DNA of 17,562 nt from assembly GCA_023818995.1 (NCBI GenBank), contig JAMWDA010000012.1, positions 1-17,562 of the forward strand. Reading direction: 5' to 3'. This stretch comes from Candidatus Omnitrophota bacterium. GTDB lineage: Bacteria > Omnitrophota > Gorgyraeia > Duberdicusellales > 4484-171. Below are positions 8,927-16,062 of this stretch, piece after piece. The position numbers and the translations under genes were made by a program. The stretch's first letter is position 1. Each line of letters begins with the position of its first letter. The notes beneath the pieces were generated by a model. That model was not told the origin of the DNA and did not search any database. It worked only from the letters and a program-made list of their open reading frames with translations.

Positions 8927-9034
8927 TTTCTGCAAAGTAGAAATATTACACCCGTCGGGTGTAATGGGTACACCCGAGGGGTGTATACCATATAAGATTT
9001 TCTTTTAAAAGGTGGCATTTCTATTTTGCAAAAA
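8927..9034. repeat. Nested inverted-repeat element with two internal palindromes
   Basis: Outer imperfect inverted repeats of 18 bases (8927-8944 and 9017-9034, 16 of 18 complementary; core TGCAAAGTAGAAAT versus ATTTCTATTTTGCA) enclose two tandem palindromes. The first is ATTACACCCG-T-CGGGTGTAAT (8945-8965, 10-bp arms). The second is TACACCC-GAG-GGGTGTA (8969-8985, 7-bp arms). The two inner palindromes share a 7-base arm and are 3 bases apart. It resembles a small non-autonomous mobile repeat (MITE-like) or a dispersed palindromic repeat family; no flanking target duplication is obvious. An alternative is a pair of operator sites upstream of the 9161 operon. The rest of 8823-9160 shows no gene. 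Confidence 0.5.
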
Positions 9035-9160
9035 TCTTGACTTTTTATCTTGCAACAACATTGGGTTAAATAACATTGATTTTTTATAAATTTGATTTAG
9101 AATTGTATTATCTATGTTTTACCTTAAGAGGTAGTTTTTCATTTTAAGAGGAGGGATTTT

Positions 9161-9481
9161 ATGATTACTTATGATGAGTTCACTAAATTAGATTTGCGCG
9201 TAGGTAAGATTTTAGAAGTAAACGAACATCCTAATGCTAATAAACTTTATGTTTTAAAAGTAGATATAGGAGAAAAGTTAATCCAACTGGTTGCTGGTTT
9301 AAGACCTTATTATACTACTGAGGAACTGAAGGATAAATATATAGTGGTTTTAGTTAATTTAGAGAAACGCATAATTAGAGGGATAGAATCAGAAGGTATG
9401 CTTTTAGCTGCTCAATCAGGAGATAATGTAAGTATTCTTATCCCTCATAGGGAGGTCAATCCCGGTAGCATAATTAGGTAG
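9161..9481 (+). CDS. Standalone tRNA-binding protein (methionyl-tRNA synthetase C-terminal-like)
   Basis: A 106-residue OB-fold protein matching the tRNA-binding domain found at the C-terminus of MetRS and in Arc1p/EMAP-II and CsaA. Diagnostic segments are F-T-K-L-D-L-R-V-G-K-I at about 7-17, H-P-N-A-N-K-L-Y at about 23-30, and R-G-I-E-S-E-G-M-L-L-A-A at about 73-84. Length fits a free-standing beta subunit rather than full MetRS; whether the genome's MetRS lacks this domain cannot be seen. It probably binds structured RNA or tRNA nonspecifically. The start has a strong ribosome binding site, GAGGAGG at about 9149-9155, at good spacing. It heads the second operon. A possible weak promoter upstream (TTGGGT at 9061, TATAAA at 9085, 18-base spacing) is unproven. 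Confidence 0.92.
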   Translation: MITYDEFTKLDLRVGKILEVNEHPNANKLYVLKVDIGEKLIQLVAGLRPYYTTEELKDKYIVVLVNLEKRIIRGIESEGMLLAAQSGDNVSILIPHREVNPGSIIR

Positions 9482-9493
9482 AAAGATTGTTAA

Positions 9494-9904
9494 ATGAAAA
9501 CTAAGTACATAAGGATAAATACAGCCGGCAATAACGATATTATCAATATTACCCCTTACTTAGAAGAGATATTAGGGGAAGAAAAAATTAGAGATGGCAT
9601 TTTATTTTTGAACGTTATTGGTTCAACCGCGGCTCTTACAACTATGGAATACGAGAGTGGCTTAGTAGAGGATTTAAAGAGTTTATTTGACAAGATTATT
9701 CCCTATCGTAAAGATTGGCAACATAATTTTACGTGGAGCGATGATAATGCTCACTCTCATTTACGTAGTTCTCTTTTAAAAACAAACTTATTTGTCTCGG
9801 TAACTGATGGTAAGTTAGATTTAGGAACATGGCAACAAGTTGTGTTAATAGATTTTGATACGCGTCCTCGAGAAAGAAAAGTAATAGTAAAAATAATTTT
9901 TTAA
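9494..9904 (+). CDS. YjbQ family protein (UPF0047)
   Basis: A 136-residue protein of the YjbQ/UPF0047 family, often annotated as secondary thiamine-phosphate synthase enzyme because some members can complement thiE mutants when overproduced; the physiological role is not settled. The conserved blocks are G-S-T-A-A-L-T-T-M-E-Y-E-S-G-L at about 43-57, D-D-N-A-H-S-H-L at about 83-90 (candidate metal ligands) and L-G-T-W-Q-Q-V-V-L-I-D-F-D-T-R-P-R at about 110-126. Length is normal for the family and the C-terminus is intact. The ATG at 9494 lies 13 bases after the previous stop, with only a weak purine-rich site, so coupling to the upstream gene is plausible. Confidence 0.93.
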   Translation: MKTKYIRINTAGNNDIINITPYLEEILGEEKIRDGILFLNVIGSTAALTTMEYESGLVEDLKSLFDKIIPYRKDWQHNFTWSDDNAHSHLRSSLLKTNLFVSVTDGKLDLGTWQQVVLIDFDTRPRERKVIVKIIF

Positions 9905-9909
9905 TTATT

Positions 9910-10752
9910 ATGTCAGAAACAAAAATAGTCTTTAATTTGCCTTCTTCTTTTGACGATTTAGATTTGGTTTTTTTTGATGTGGAAACAACGGGTTTAAATC
10001 CCGAGAAAGGAGATTCTATCTGCGAAATAGGAAGTATAAAGGTAAGGAATAAAAAAGTTTTAGATATGTTTCACACGCTTATAAATCCTAAACGTAATAT
10101 CCCTCTTCAAGTTCAAGCAATACATGGTATTTCTAATGAGGATGTAAAAGATTCTCCTTGTTTTAAAGATATAGCTGATAAATTACTCTCTTTTTTAGAT
10201 AATGCTCTTCTATGTGGTTACAATGTGGGCTTTGATTTAAGTTTTTTGAACTGGGAACTTAAAAGGATAAATTACCCTTTTATTGAACTGCCTTCATTAG
10301 ATATCCTTGTGATGTCTAAGAGGACTATTCCTGATTTAAATAAATATAATTTAGCTTCATTAGTTGAGTATCTACAGATAGATAATATAAGTTTTCACCG
10401 TGCCTTAGGTGATGCTATAGCTACAAAGGAGATATTTTTTAAGCTAAAAAATATATTAGAGAGAAAAGGTATAATCCGACCACAAGATTTTATTACTCTT
10501 TATGGATTTGATAATGATTTTTTTAGAAAGAATCAGCAACCCAAAATATCTCTTATGAGGGAGAGTATTCTTGCAAATATATCTTTGAAGGTAGATTATC
10601 TTTCCTATAATAGCGATATTAAAACTTTAGTTGTTATACCTAAAGAGTTAATGGAAGATAAGGGAAGGATTTATCTTTTAGGTTTATTCCCCGATAGAGA
10701 AGATATGGTAAAGCTTAATTTTACCCGCATATTAAATGTAGAGATAATATAG
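9910..10752 (+). CDS. DEDDh 3'-5' exonuclease (PolIII epsilon/DnaQ-like) with C-terminal WYL-like domain
   Basis: A 280-residue protein. Residues about 18-190 form a DnaQ-type DEDDh exonuclease: D23 and E25 (F-D-V-E-T-T-G), D109 (N-V-G-F-D-L-S-F-L), and H163 and D168 (F-H-R-A-L-G-D-A) supply the metal ligands and catalytic His, so activity is expected. Residues about 217-280 resemble a WYL domain: I-S-L-K-V-D-Y-L-S-Y, then V-V-I-P-K-E-L, G-R-I-Y-L-L-G-L and a final F-T-R-I-L-N-V-E. This is the usual order of strand, P-x-x-L, Y-L-x-G and R-I-x-x-V elements. WYL domains sense ligands or nucleic acids and occur in regulators and some defence proteins. It is not the replicative epsilon subunit on this evidence. 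The ATG at 9910 is five bases past the yjbQ stop, without a clear Shine-Dalgarno. The exonuclease call is firm; the WYL call is moderate. Confidence 0.88.
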   Translation: MSETKIVFNLPSSFDDLDLVFFDVETTGLNPEKGDSICEIGSIKVRNKKVLDMFHTLINPKRNIPLQVQAIHGISNEDVKDSPCFKDIADKLLSFLDNALLCGYNVGFDLSFLNWELKRINYPFIELPSLDILVMSKRTIPDLNKYNLASLVEYLQIDNISFHRALGDAIATKEIFFKLKNILERKGIIRPQDFITLYGFDNDFFRKNQQPKISLMRESILANISLKVDYLSYNSDIKTLVVIPKELMEDKGRIYLLGLFPDREDMVKLNFTRILNVEII

Positions 10753-10764
10753 ATAAAACAAGAT

Positions 10765-13071
10765 ATGAAATTGAGGTTAAAATTACATATCAAAGGTAGA
10801 GTCCAAGGAGTTGGTTTTCGGCCATTTATTTACAATTTAGCTAAGAAGCATAATCTTTCCGGATTCGTTTTTAACGACACCGGCGGGGTAACCGTGGAAG
10901 TAGAAGGAGAGAAAGATAATCTCAAATATTTTTTGAGGTCACTTAAAGAGCTTGCACCTAATATTTCTTACGTTGATAAGATTGATAAAGAGATAATCCC
11001 CTTAAAGAGCGAGAAAAATTTTTTTATAGCTAAAAGTTACGTTTCTAAAGATAAGTTTGTATTTATTTCTCCTGATATTTCCATATGCGATGATTGCTTG
11101 AGAGAGCTTTTTTCTTACGATAATCGTCGGTATCTTTACCCTTTTGTTAATTGCACAAATTGTGGCCCACGTTATACTATAACAAAAGATATTCCTTACG
11201 ATCGTTCAAGAACAACGATGAAGAAATTTATTATGTGTGAGGATTGTTTAGGGGAATATGGAGATTTTGGTAATAGAAGGTTCCATGCTCAACCTAACGC
11301 CTGTTTTTCTTGCGGTCCTTCTATGAATTTAGTTAATAGGAAAAATAAACTTTCCTCTCACATTAAGAGAGAAGATGTAGAAGATATACTTATTAAAGCG
11401 AGTGAATTAATTTATAAGGGGAATATTTTAGCAGTAAAGGGCATCGGTGGGTATCATCTCTGCTGCGATGCTAAGAATAAAGAAGCAGTTAGAAAATTAA
11501 GAGAAATAAAGAATAGGCCAACTAAACCTTTTGCTCTAATGGTTTCTAATATTGATAACCTTAAGAAGATGTGTTTTATGAGTAAAAAAGAAATAGAAGT
11601 TATCAATTCTATGCGTCGACCTATAATTATTTTGCGCATAAAAAGATATAAGGATTGGATGAAAGATGTAGCTCCTCACCAGAAATTTTTAGGGGTTATG
11701 TTACCCTATACACCTTTACACTATCTTTTGTTTGCCTATCTTAGAAAAATTATGCCCGAACCTATCCTAATTATGACCTCAGCAAATTATAAAGATAGCC
11801 CTTTGATTGCTAAGGAAGAAGAGATATTTAAATTAAAGGGGGTTAGTTATTTTTTAATTCATAATCGCGGTATTTATGCCCGATGTGATGATTCTATTAG
11901 CAGGATTTATAATAAAAAGGAGATAATATTAAGGAAAGCAAGAGGTTATATACCTGATTTCTTTGAATTTCCAACAAAGAAACGGATATTAGGATGTGGA
12001 GCAGAGCTTAAATCCACTTTTTCTCTTACCAAGAATAACTATCTTATAACTTCCCCTTATTTGGGGGATTTAAAAAATTATGCTACTTACACTTTTTTTC
12101 AAAATACTTTACAGCATTTTAAAAAAATATTTAGTTTTGAAGCAGAAGCTGTTGCTTACGATTGTCATCCTAATTATTTGTCTACCCAGTACGCTTTAGG
12201 TTTAAATGATGTAGTGAAAATACCTATCCAGCATCATTATGCTCATATGGCAAGTTGCATTTTAGAACATAGACTGGAAGAAAAAGTTATAGGGGTGATC
12301 TTCGATGGCATTGGTTTTGGGTTAGATGGTAACATTTGGGGTGGTGAGTTCTTCCTGGGAGATTTAAATAATTTTACTCGTTTTGCTTACTTCGATTACT
12401 TTGGCTTAATTGGTGGTGATAAAGCTATTGAGGAACCTTTTAGAGTAGCTTTTTATATTCTTTATTCTTTATTCGGTGAGGATATGTTCAAACTTAATAT
12501 AGAATTTACTAAGGAATTTAATTATGAAAATAGTTTGCCATTTATTAATCTTGTTAGAGGTAAACACTATGTTTACACCTCATCGGTAGGTAGATTGTTT
12601 GATGCGGTTAGTAGTCTTCTGCGCCTTAAGGATAGGGTATCTTATGAAGCTGAGTCAGCAATACTATTAGAGATGCTCTCATACAAATGTAGAGAGAGAA
12701 AATTAAATCCTTCTACTTTTGAAATTGTTAAAGAAAGAGGGTGTTATAAAATAAAATGGCAAAATTTATTTAAAGAAATGGTAGAAGATTTGTTAAAGGG
12801 TGTAGATAAAGCAAAAATAGGATTTAAGTTCCATTATTCTTTAGCTACTATAGTAAAAAAAATCTGCCAGAAGATTAGAGATGAATGTGGTATTAGAAAA
12901 GTAGTAATTAGTGGAGGCGTATTTCAGAACTTTTTACTTTTTAAATTAGTAAATAAATTTTTGAAAGATAGCGATTTCCAAGTTTATCATAATTGGCGTT
13001 TCCCTACGAACGATGAAAATATATCCGTAGGACAGGTAGCTATCGCTAATGCTAAGTTAGGAGGTAGTTAA
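10765..13071 (+). CDS. hypF: Carbamoyltransferase HypF ([NiFe]-hydrogenase maturation)
   Basis: HypF converts carbamoyl phosphate to a thiocarbamate on HypE, the source of the cyanide ligands of the [NiFe] active site. The 768-residue protein has all expected parts. The acylphosphatase domain (about 1-90) carries G-R-V-Q-G-V-G-F-R-P-F. Two zinc fingers have Cys pairs at 108/111, 130/133, 158/161 and 180/183, with the canonical CX2C-X18-CX2C-X24-CX2C-X18-CX2C spacing. A YrdC-like domain (about 205-380) has K-G-I-G-G-Y-H-L at 225. A Kae1-like carbamoyl transfer domain (about 390-765) has metal-binding H490, H491 and H494 and the D-G-I-G-F-G-L-D-G block. Nothing is truncated. It overlaps hypC by one base (TAATG). 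No hypA, hypB, hypD, hypE or hydrogenase structural gene lies in the window. Confidence 0.97.
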   Translation: MKLRLKLHIKGRVQGVGFRPFIYNLAKKHNLSGFVFNDTGGVTVEVEGEKDNLKYFLRSLKELAPNISYVDKIDKEIIPLKSEKNFFIAKSYVSKDKFVFISPDISICDDCLRELFSYDNRRYLYPFVNCTNCGPRYTITKDIPYDRSRTTMKKFIMCEDCLGEYGDFGNRRFHAQPNACFSCGPSMNLVNRKNKLSSHIKREDVEDILIKASELIYKGNILAVKGIGGYHLCCDAKNKEAVRKLREIKNRPTKPFALMVSNIDNLKKMCFMSKKEIEVINSMRRPIIILRIKRYKDWMKDVAPHQKFLGVMLPYTPLHYLLFAYLRKIMPEPILIMTSANYKDSPLIAKEEEIFKLKGVSYFLIHNRGIYARCDDSISRIYNKKEIILRKARGYIPDFFEFPTKKRILGCGAELKSTFSLTKNNYLITSPYLGDLKNYATYTFFQNTLQHFKKIFSFEAEAVAYDCHPNYLSTQYALGLNDVVKIPIQHHYAHMASCILEHRLEEKVIGVIFDGIGFGLDGNIWGGEFFLGDLNNFTRFAYFDYFGLIGGDKAIEEPFRVAFYILYSLFGEDMFKLNIEFTKEFNYENSLPFINLVRGKHYVYTSSVGRLFDAVSSLLRLKDRVSYEAESAILLEMLSYKCRERKLNPSTFEIVKERGCYKIKWQNLFKEMVEDLLKGVDKAKIGFKFHYSLATIVKKICQKIRDECGIRKVVISGGVFQNFLLFKLVNKFLKDSDFQVYHNWRFPTNDENISVGQVAIANAKLGGS

Positions 13072-13334
13072 TGTGCCTTGCTTATCCTATGAAGGTAGTT
13101 AGTATAGAGGGTAATAGTGCTATAGCAGAAGCTAATGGAGTGAAAAGAGAGATAAATATTCAGTTGGTAGATAATGTAAATATAGGTGATTACGTAATGG
13201 TTCATGTTGGTTTCGCTATTCAAAAAATCGATAAAAAAGAAGCAGAGGAAACTCTTAAGCTATTTAAAGAATACAACGATATTTTGTCTAAAAATTTTAA
13301 AAAGAAAAAGCTCTCTAAAGATTTAGGAGGTTAA
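13071..13334 (+). CDS. hypC: HypC/HybG/HupF family hydrogenase maturation chaperone
   Basis: An 87-residue HypC. The essential N-terminus M-C-L-A-Y-P is present: after Met removal Cys2 binds the Fe(CN)2CO intermediate shared with HypD and later delivers it to the large subunit of the hydrogenase. The conserved G-D-Y-V-M-V-H-V-G-F-A region with H45 follows at about 39-49. The C-terminal tail after about residue 72 is Lys-rich and variable, which is normal. AGGAGG at 13059-13064 is six bases upstream, and the start overlaps the hypF stop by one base, so the two are coupled. HypD and HypE, its partners in the pathway, must be encoded elsewhere if the pathway is complete. Confidence 0.95.
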   Translation: MCLAYPMKVVSIEGNSAIAEANGVKREINIQLVDNVNIGDYVMVHVGFAIQKIDKKEAEETLKLFKEYNDILSKNFKKKKLSKDLGG

Positions 13335-13337
13335 CCT

Positions 13338-13754
13338 ATGGAGGGATTCTGGTGGGCATTGATTGCATCATTAATATGGGGATTAGTTCCTCTTGTAGAA
13401 AAGTTAGGTCTTGGTCGGGTTGATCCTATTTTAGGATTATTCTACCGTTGTGTAGGAGTCAGTATAGGGTTAATTTTCCTTGTTATTTTTATTCTTAAGC
13501 CATCACAGATAAAATCTATAGACATAAAATCATCCTTATTACTAATTAGTGGAGGTTTATTAGCAAGTTTTATAGGTCAGATAGCTTTCTATAAAGCTTT
13601 AAAGACAGGGGATATCTCTAAGATAGTTCCTATAGCCGGCAGTTACCCTTTTATTTCTTTTATCTTAGGGATATTTTTTCTAAAAGAACCAACTAATCCT
13701 TTAAAATTTTTGGGAGTAATTTTAATAATTATAGGTATATGGTTGCTTAAATAG
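13338..13754 (+). CDS. Half-size EamA-domain (drug/metabolite transporter) membrane protein
   Basis: A 138-residue very hydrophobic protein with about five predicted membrane segments and a single EamA domain. Indicators are W-A-L-I-A-S-L-I-W-G near the N-terminus, A-F-Y-K-A-L-K-T-G-D at about 82-91 followed by I-V-P-I-A-G-S-Y-P, and the closing G-V-I-L-I-I-I-G-I-W-L-L-K. Most DMT transporters have two such domains; single-domain forms of this length usually function as dimers. The substrate cannot be inferred. The start has AGGAGG at 13325-13330, seven bases upstream, inside the end of hypC. It is the last gene before a strong terminator, so it is probably in the hypF-hypC operon, without a clear functional link. 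Confidence 0.88.
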   Translation: MEGFWWALIASLIWGLVPLVEKLGLGRVDPILGLFYRCVGVSIGLIFLVIFILKPSQIKSIDIKSSLLLISGGLLASFIGQIAFYKALKTGDISKIVPIAGSYPFISFILGIFFLKEPTNPLKFLGVILIIIGIWLLK

Positions 13755-13763
13755 GTTAAATCT

Positions 13764-13800
13764 CACCAATGTCCACTTCGGGAGTGGACATTGGTTTTTT
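13764..13800 (+). terminator. Strong intrinsic terminator, possibly an attenuator of the next gene
   Basis: The arms CCAATGTCCACT (13766-13777) and AGTGGACATTGG (13783-13794) pair perfectly over 12 bp around the 5-base loop TCGGG, followed at once by six T residues (13795-13800). It starts about ten bases after the stop of the EamA gene. It is unusual because the ATG of the downstream radical SAM gene is at 13803, only two bases beyond the T-run. Any transcript of that gene initiated upstream must therefore read through this hairpin. Confidence 0.9.
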
Positions 13801-13802
13801 GT

Positions 13803-15113
13803 ATGGGTTTACCGAAGGTTGTTTTGGCTATAATTTTCCCATTTTGGCCCAAAATGCCACCTTTAGGGTTAGGGTTTTTACAGAGCTATTTAGAAAGTAA
13901 AGGAATAAGCACAGACCTTATTGATATTAACAATATTTTTTATAATCTTAGTGATGATGATTTAAAGAGGGAGTGGTTAATTAGTTGTAATTTATTTTTA
14001 GAGAAAAATATTACCTCTATTATAAAAGAAAGTTTCTATAAGGAGTATACTTCGGTTAGGGAGAGGATTTTAGAATACGATATAGTTGGTTTCTCTTGTT
14101 TTAAGAGTAATTTTATTGCCACGATTAACTTTATAAAAGAGATTAAGGGGAAGAAAAAGAATTTAATTGTAGTTTTGGGTGGAGCGGAGATTAGCCGTCA
14201 GTTTTTTAAAACTAAAGGAAAATTTACTAAAGAAATTTTTGATTTAGTGGATTTCCTTGTGGTAGGAGAAGGAGAGTTACCTTTCTATCAATTCATAGAG
14301 GGTAGTTACAGAGAGGGAGTTGCAACATTTATACAACTTGATACTCTTAAAGATTTACCCTTTCCCTATTATCGAGGAATAAATTTCAATAATTATCCTC
14401 GCAAGGATACTTTGCCCATACAATTTTCTCGTGGATGTATTCGCAATTGTAGCTTTTGTTCGGAGAGATTGCTCTATAGAGGTTTTAGGTTAAGGAGTGT
14501 GGAGTCGGTTATAGAAGAGATACGTTATCATAGGAGTAATAACGCCACGAATTATTTTGTATTTTTTGATTCTCTTATAAATGCTGACCTTAACTATTTA
14601 GAAAATCTATGTGAAAAGATTATGGATAATTTTGGAGCTATTCCCTGGGAAGGGCAAATAGCTATTCGTAAAGATACGGATATAAGAATTTTTGAGAAGA
14701 TGAAAAGGAGTGGCTGTTATAATCTCTTTGTAGGTTTAGAATCTGGTTGTGATAGGATTTTAAAAAATATGCGTAAGGGTTTTACCACTAAAGATGCGGT
14801 AGATTTTTTTGAGAAACTAAACAAAGTTGGTTTAAATTTTGGTGTTAGTTTAATTGTTGGTTATCCGGGCGAGAGCAAAGAAGATTTTTACGAGAGTTTA
14901 AGATTTGTGATTTCTCATAAGGATATTATCCCTAAGATTGAACAAATTAATCCTTTTGTTTATTACGATGGAACGGATACAGATATGAGCGCTGATTATA
15001 AATTTAATAGAACTTCTTTAGAAAGGATGGAGATATTTATTAGTGAGATAAAGAAATACCGTTTTAAATATACTAAAGCATTTATTGGCAACTTAATAGA
15101 GAAGAATAATTAG
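13803..15113 (+). CDS. B12-binding-domain-type radical SAM protein
   Basis: A 436-residue protein with an N-terminal Rossmann-like cobalamin-binding-type domain (about 1-150: V-V-L-A-I-I-F-P-F-W-P-K-M-P-P-L-G-L-G, then V-V-G-E-G-E) and a radical SAM core with C212, C216 and C219 as CX3CX2C. The D-x-H-x-x-G cobalamin His is not evident, as is common in this class. Members include methyltransferases and many uncharacterised enzymes; the substrate is unknown. The ATG at 13803 is preferred. A TTG at 13791 would lie inside the terminator stem, and a later ATG at 13854 would remove the first strand of the N-terminal domain. There is no Shine-Dalgarno because the terminator occupies the leader. A small cupin and a membrane protein follow on the same strand. 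Confidence 0.88.
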   Translation: MGLPKVVLAIIFPFWPKMPPLGLGFLQSYLESKGISTDLIDINNIFYNLSDDDLKREWLISCNLFLEKNITSIIKESFYKEYTSVRERILEYDIVGFSCFKSNFIATINFIKEIKGKKKNLIVVLGGAEISRQFFKTKGKFTKEIFDLVDFLVVGEGELPFYQFIEGSYREGVATFIQLDTLKDLPFPYYRGINFNNYPRKDTLPIQFSRGCIRNCSFCSERLLYRGFRLRSVESVIEEIRYHRSNNATNYFVFFDSLINADLNYLENLCEKIMDNFGAIPWEGQIAIRKDTDIRIFEKMKRSGCYNLFVGLESGCDRILKNMRKGFTTKDAVDFFEKLNKVGLNFGVSLIVGYPGESKEDFYESLRFVISHKDIIPKIEQINPFVYYDGTDTDMSADYKFNRTSLERMEIFISEIKKYRFKYTKAFIGNLIEKNN

Positions 15114-15136
15114 AAGAGAAAAAGGGGGGATGAAGT

Positions 15137-15406
15137 ATGGAGATAAAAGTTGAGAGGTTGGGTAAAAATGAGCTTGAGAAGAGAAAAGTTTTCTCTTGGC
15201 CGATATGGGAAAAGGAAGCATCTCGTTTTGATTGGTATTACGATGAAACAGAGGAGTGTTATTTTTTGGAGGGAAAAGTTACCGTAGAAACTAAAGATGG
15301 TAAGAAGGTTAGTTTTGGCAAAGGAGATTTTGTAACTTTTCCTAAAGGATTAGCTTGTGTTTGGGATATAAAAGAGTCGGTAAGAAAGCACTACAATTTT
15401 AGATAA
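15137..15406 (+). CDS. Small cupin-domain protein (DUF861/Cupin_3-like)
   Basis: An 89-residue single-domain cupin. Segments I-W-E-K-E-A-S-R-F-D-W-Y-Y-D (about 23-36), E-E-C-Y-F-L-E-G-K-V-T-V (about 39-50) and F-G-K-G-D-F-V-T-F-P-K-G (about 60-71) follow the DUF861 pattern. The usual metal-binding His of cupin motif 1 is replaced (E-E-C-Y), which is typical of this subfamily. A beta-barrel fold is expected; the ligand or reaction is unknown. A strong purine-rich site, AAAGGGGGGA at about 15121-15130, precedes the ATG. It follows the radical SAM gene by 23 bases, and cotranscription is likely. Confidence 0.85.
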   Translation: MEIKVERLGKNELEKRKVFSWPIWEKEASRFDWYYDETEECYFLEGKVTVETKDGKKVSFGKGDFVTFPKGLACVWDIKESVRKHYNFR

Positions 15407-15443
15407 TTTGGTTATATAGGAACTCAAAAGTTTTATACTATTA

Positions 15444-16019
15444 ATGAGGAAATTGTATAACTGGACAATTAAGTGGGTAAGTTCTCCTTATGCTTACTAT
15501 GCTCTATTTGGTATTGCATTTATGGAGAGTTCATTTTTTCCCGTTCCTCCTGATATTATTCTTATTGCTTTAGGTGTTACTGATCCTAAGAGATGGTGGC
15601 AACAAGCATTAGTTTGCACCTTAGGTTCTATTTTGGGCGCTTATCTGGGATACTTTATTGGTTGGGCATTTTACGAAACAATAGGAAAGATTATTGTAGA
15701 GACTTATAACCTTCATAATGCTGTTGAGTTTGTAGGTAAAAAACACATTGATAATGCTTTCCTCACTATACTTACCGCAGCTTTTACCCCTATCCCTTAT
15801 AAAGCAATTACTATTACTGCAGGTTTATTCAAAATACCCCTTTGGATTCTCGCTATAGCTTCTCTTATTGGTAGAGGAGGAAGATTTTTTCTTGTAGCAG
15901 GAGCGTTAAGAATTTTTGGTAAAAAGATATCTTTACTTATAGAAAGATACTTTGATATTTTTTCTATTATCTTTGTTTTACTTTTGGTTGGGGGGGTTAT
16001 TTTATTTAAGAGATGTTAA
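15444..16019 (+). CDS. YqaA/DedA-like (VTT domain) membrane protein
   Basis: A 191-residue inner-membrane protein of the VTT/SNARE-associated (DedA, YqaA-like) family, whose better-studied members move lipid carriers across the membrane. Diagnostic features are the N-terminal F-M-E-S-S-F-F-P-V-P-P-D at about 26-37, the G-S-I-L-G-A-Y-L-G-Y-F-I-G segment at about 60-72, and the re-entrant-loop-like A-A-F-T-P-I-P-Y-K at about 111-119, followed by G-R-G-G-R-F. Four to five membrane segments are visible. Length is typical of the short YqaA branch. No good Shine-Dalgarno is close to the ATG. It lies 37 bases after the cupin gene and is the last gene on this strand before a convergent hairpin. Confidence 0.9.
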   Translation: MRKLYNWTIKWVSSPYAYYALFGIAFMESSFFPVPPDIILIALGVTDPKRWWQQALVCTLGSILGAYLGYFIGWAFYETIGKIIVETYNLHNAVEFVGKKHIDNAFLTILTAAFTPIPYKAITITAGLFKIPLWILAIASLIGRGGRFFLVAGALRIFGKKISLLIERYFDIFSIIFVLLLVGGVILFKRC

Positions 16020-16059
16020 GTCCTACATGCCACCTTGGGAGGTGGTATGTAGGACTTAA
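16016..16059. terminator. Long hairpin between convergent genes, probable bidirectional terminator
   Basis: The arms at 16018-16034 and 16041-16057 (17 bases, one G-U wobble; AAGTCCTACATGCCACC-like) flank a 6-base loop. Two further T-A pairs bring the stem to about 19 bp. The 5' arm overlaps the stop codon of the YqaA-like gene, and the other side lies three bases from the stop of the minus-strand gene. Its symmetry suits both directions. However, neither strand has a clean T-run immediately after the stem, so rho-independent efficiency is uncertain; RNA end protection is an alternative role. Confidence 0.65.
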
Positions 16060-16062
16060 AAA

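Noticed and set aside
8764..9018. Minus-strand 84-codon frame across the palindrome region
   Set aside because: No ribosome binding site, no recognised family, and its N-terminal third is just the translation of the nested repeat; the repeat is the better explanation.
9037..9042. TTGACT as a -35 box for the 9161 operon
   Set aside because: No acceptable -10 at 16-19 bases downstream.
9120..9139. Short hairpin TACCT/AGGTA followed by five T, upstream of the tRNA-binding protein gene
   Set aside because: Only a 5-bp stem, too weak to call a terminator or attenuator.
11454..11639. Minus-strand 61-codon frame inside hypF
   Set aside because: Antisense shadow within the YrdC-like domain coding region.
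13791..13802. TTG start four codons upstream of the radical SAM ATG
   Set aside because: It lies within the terminator stem and T-run and adds no conserved residues.
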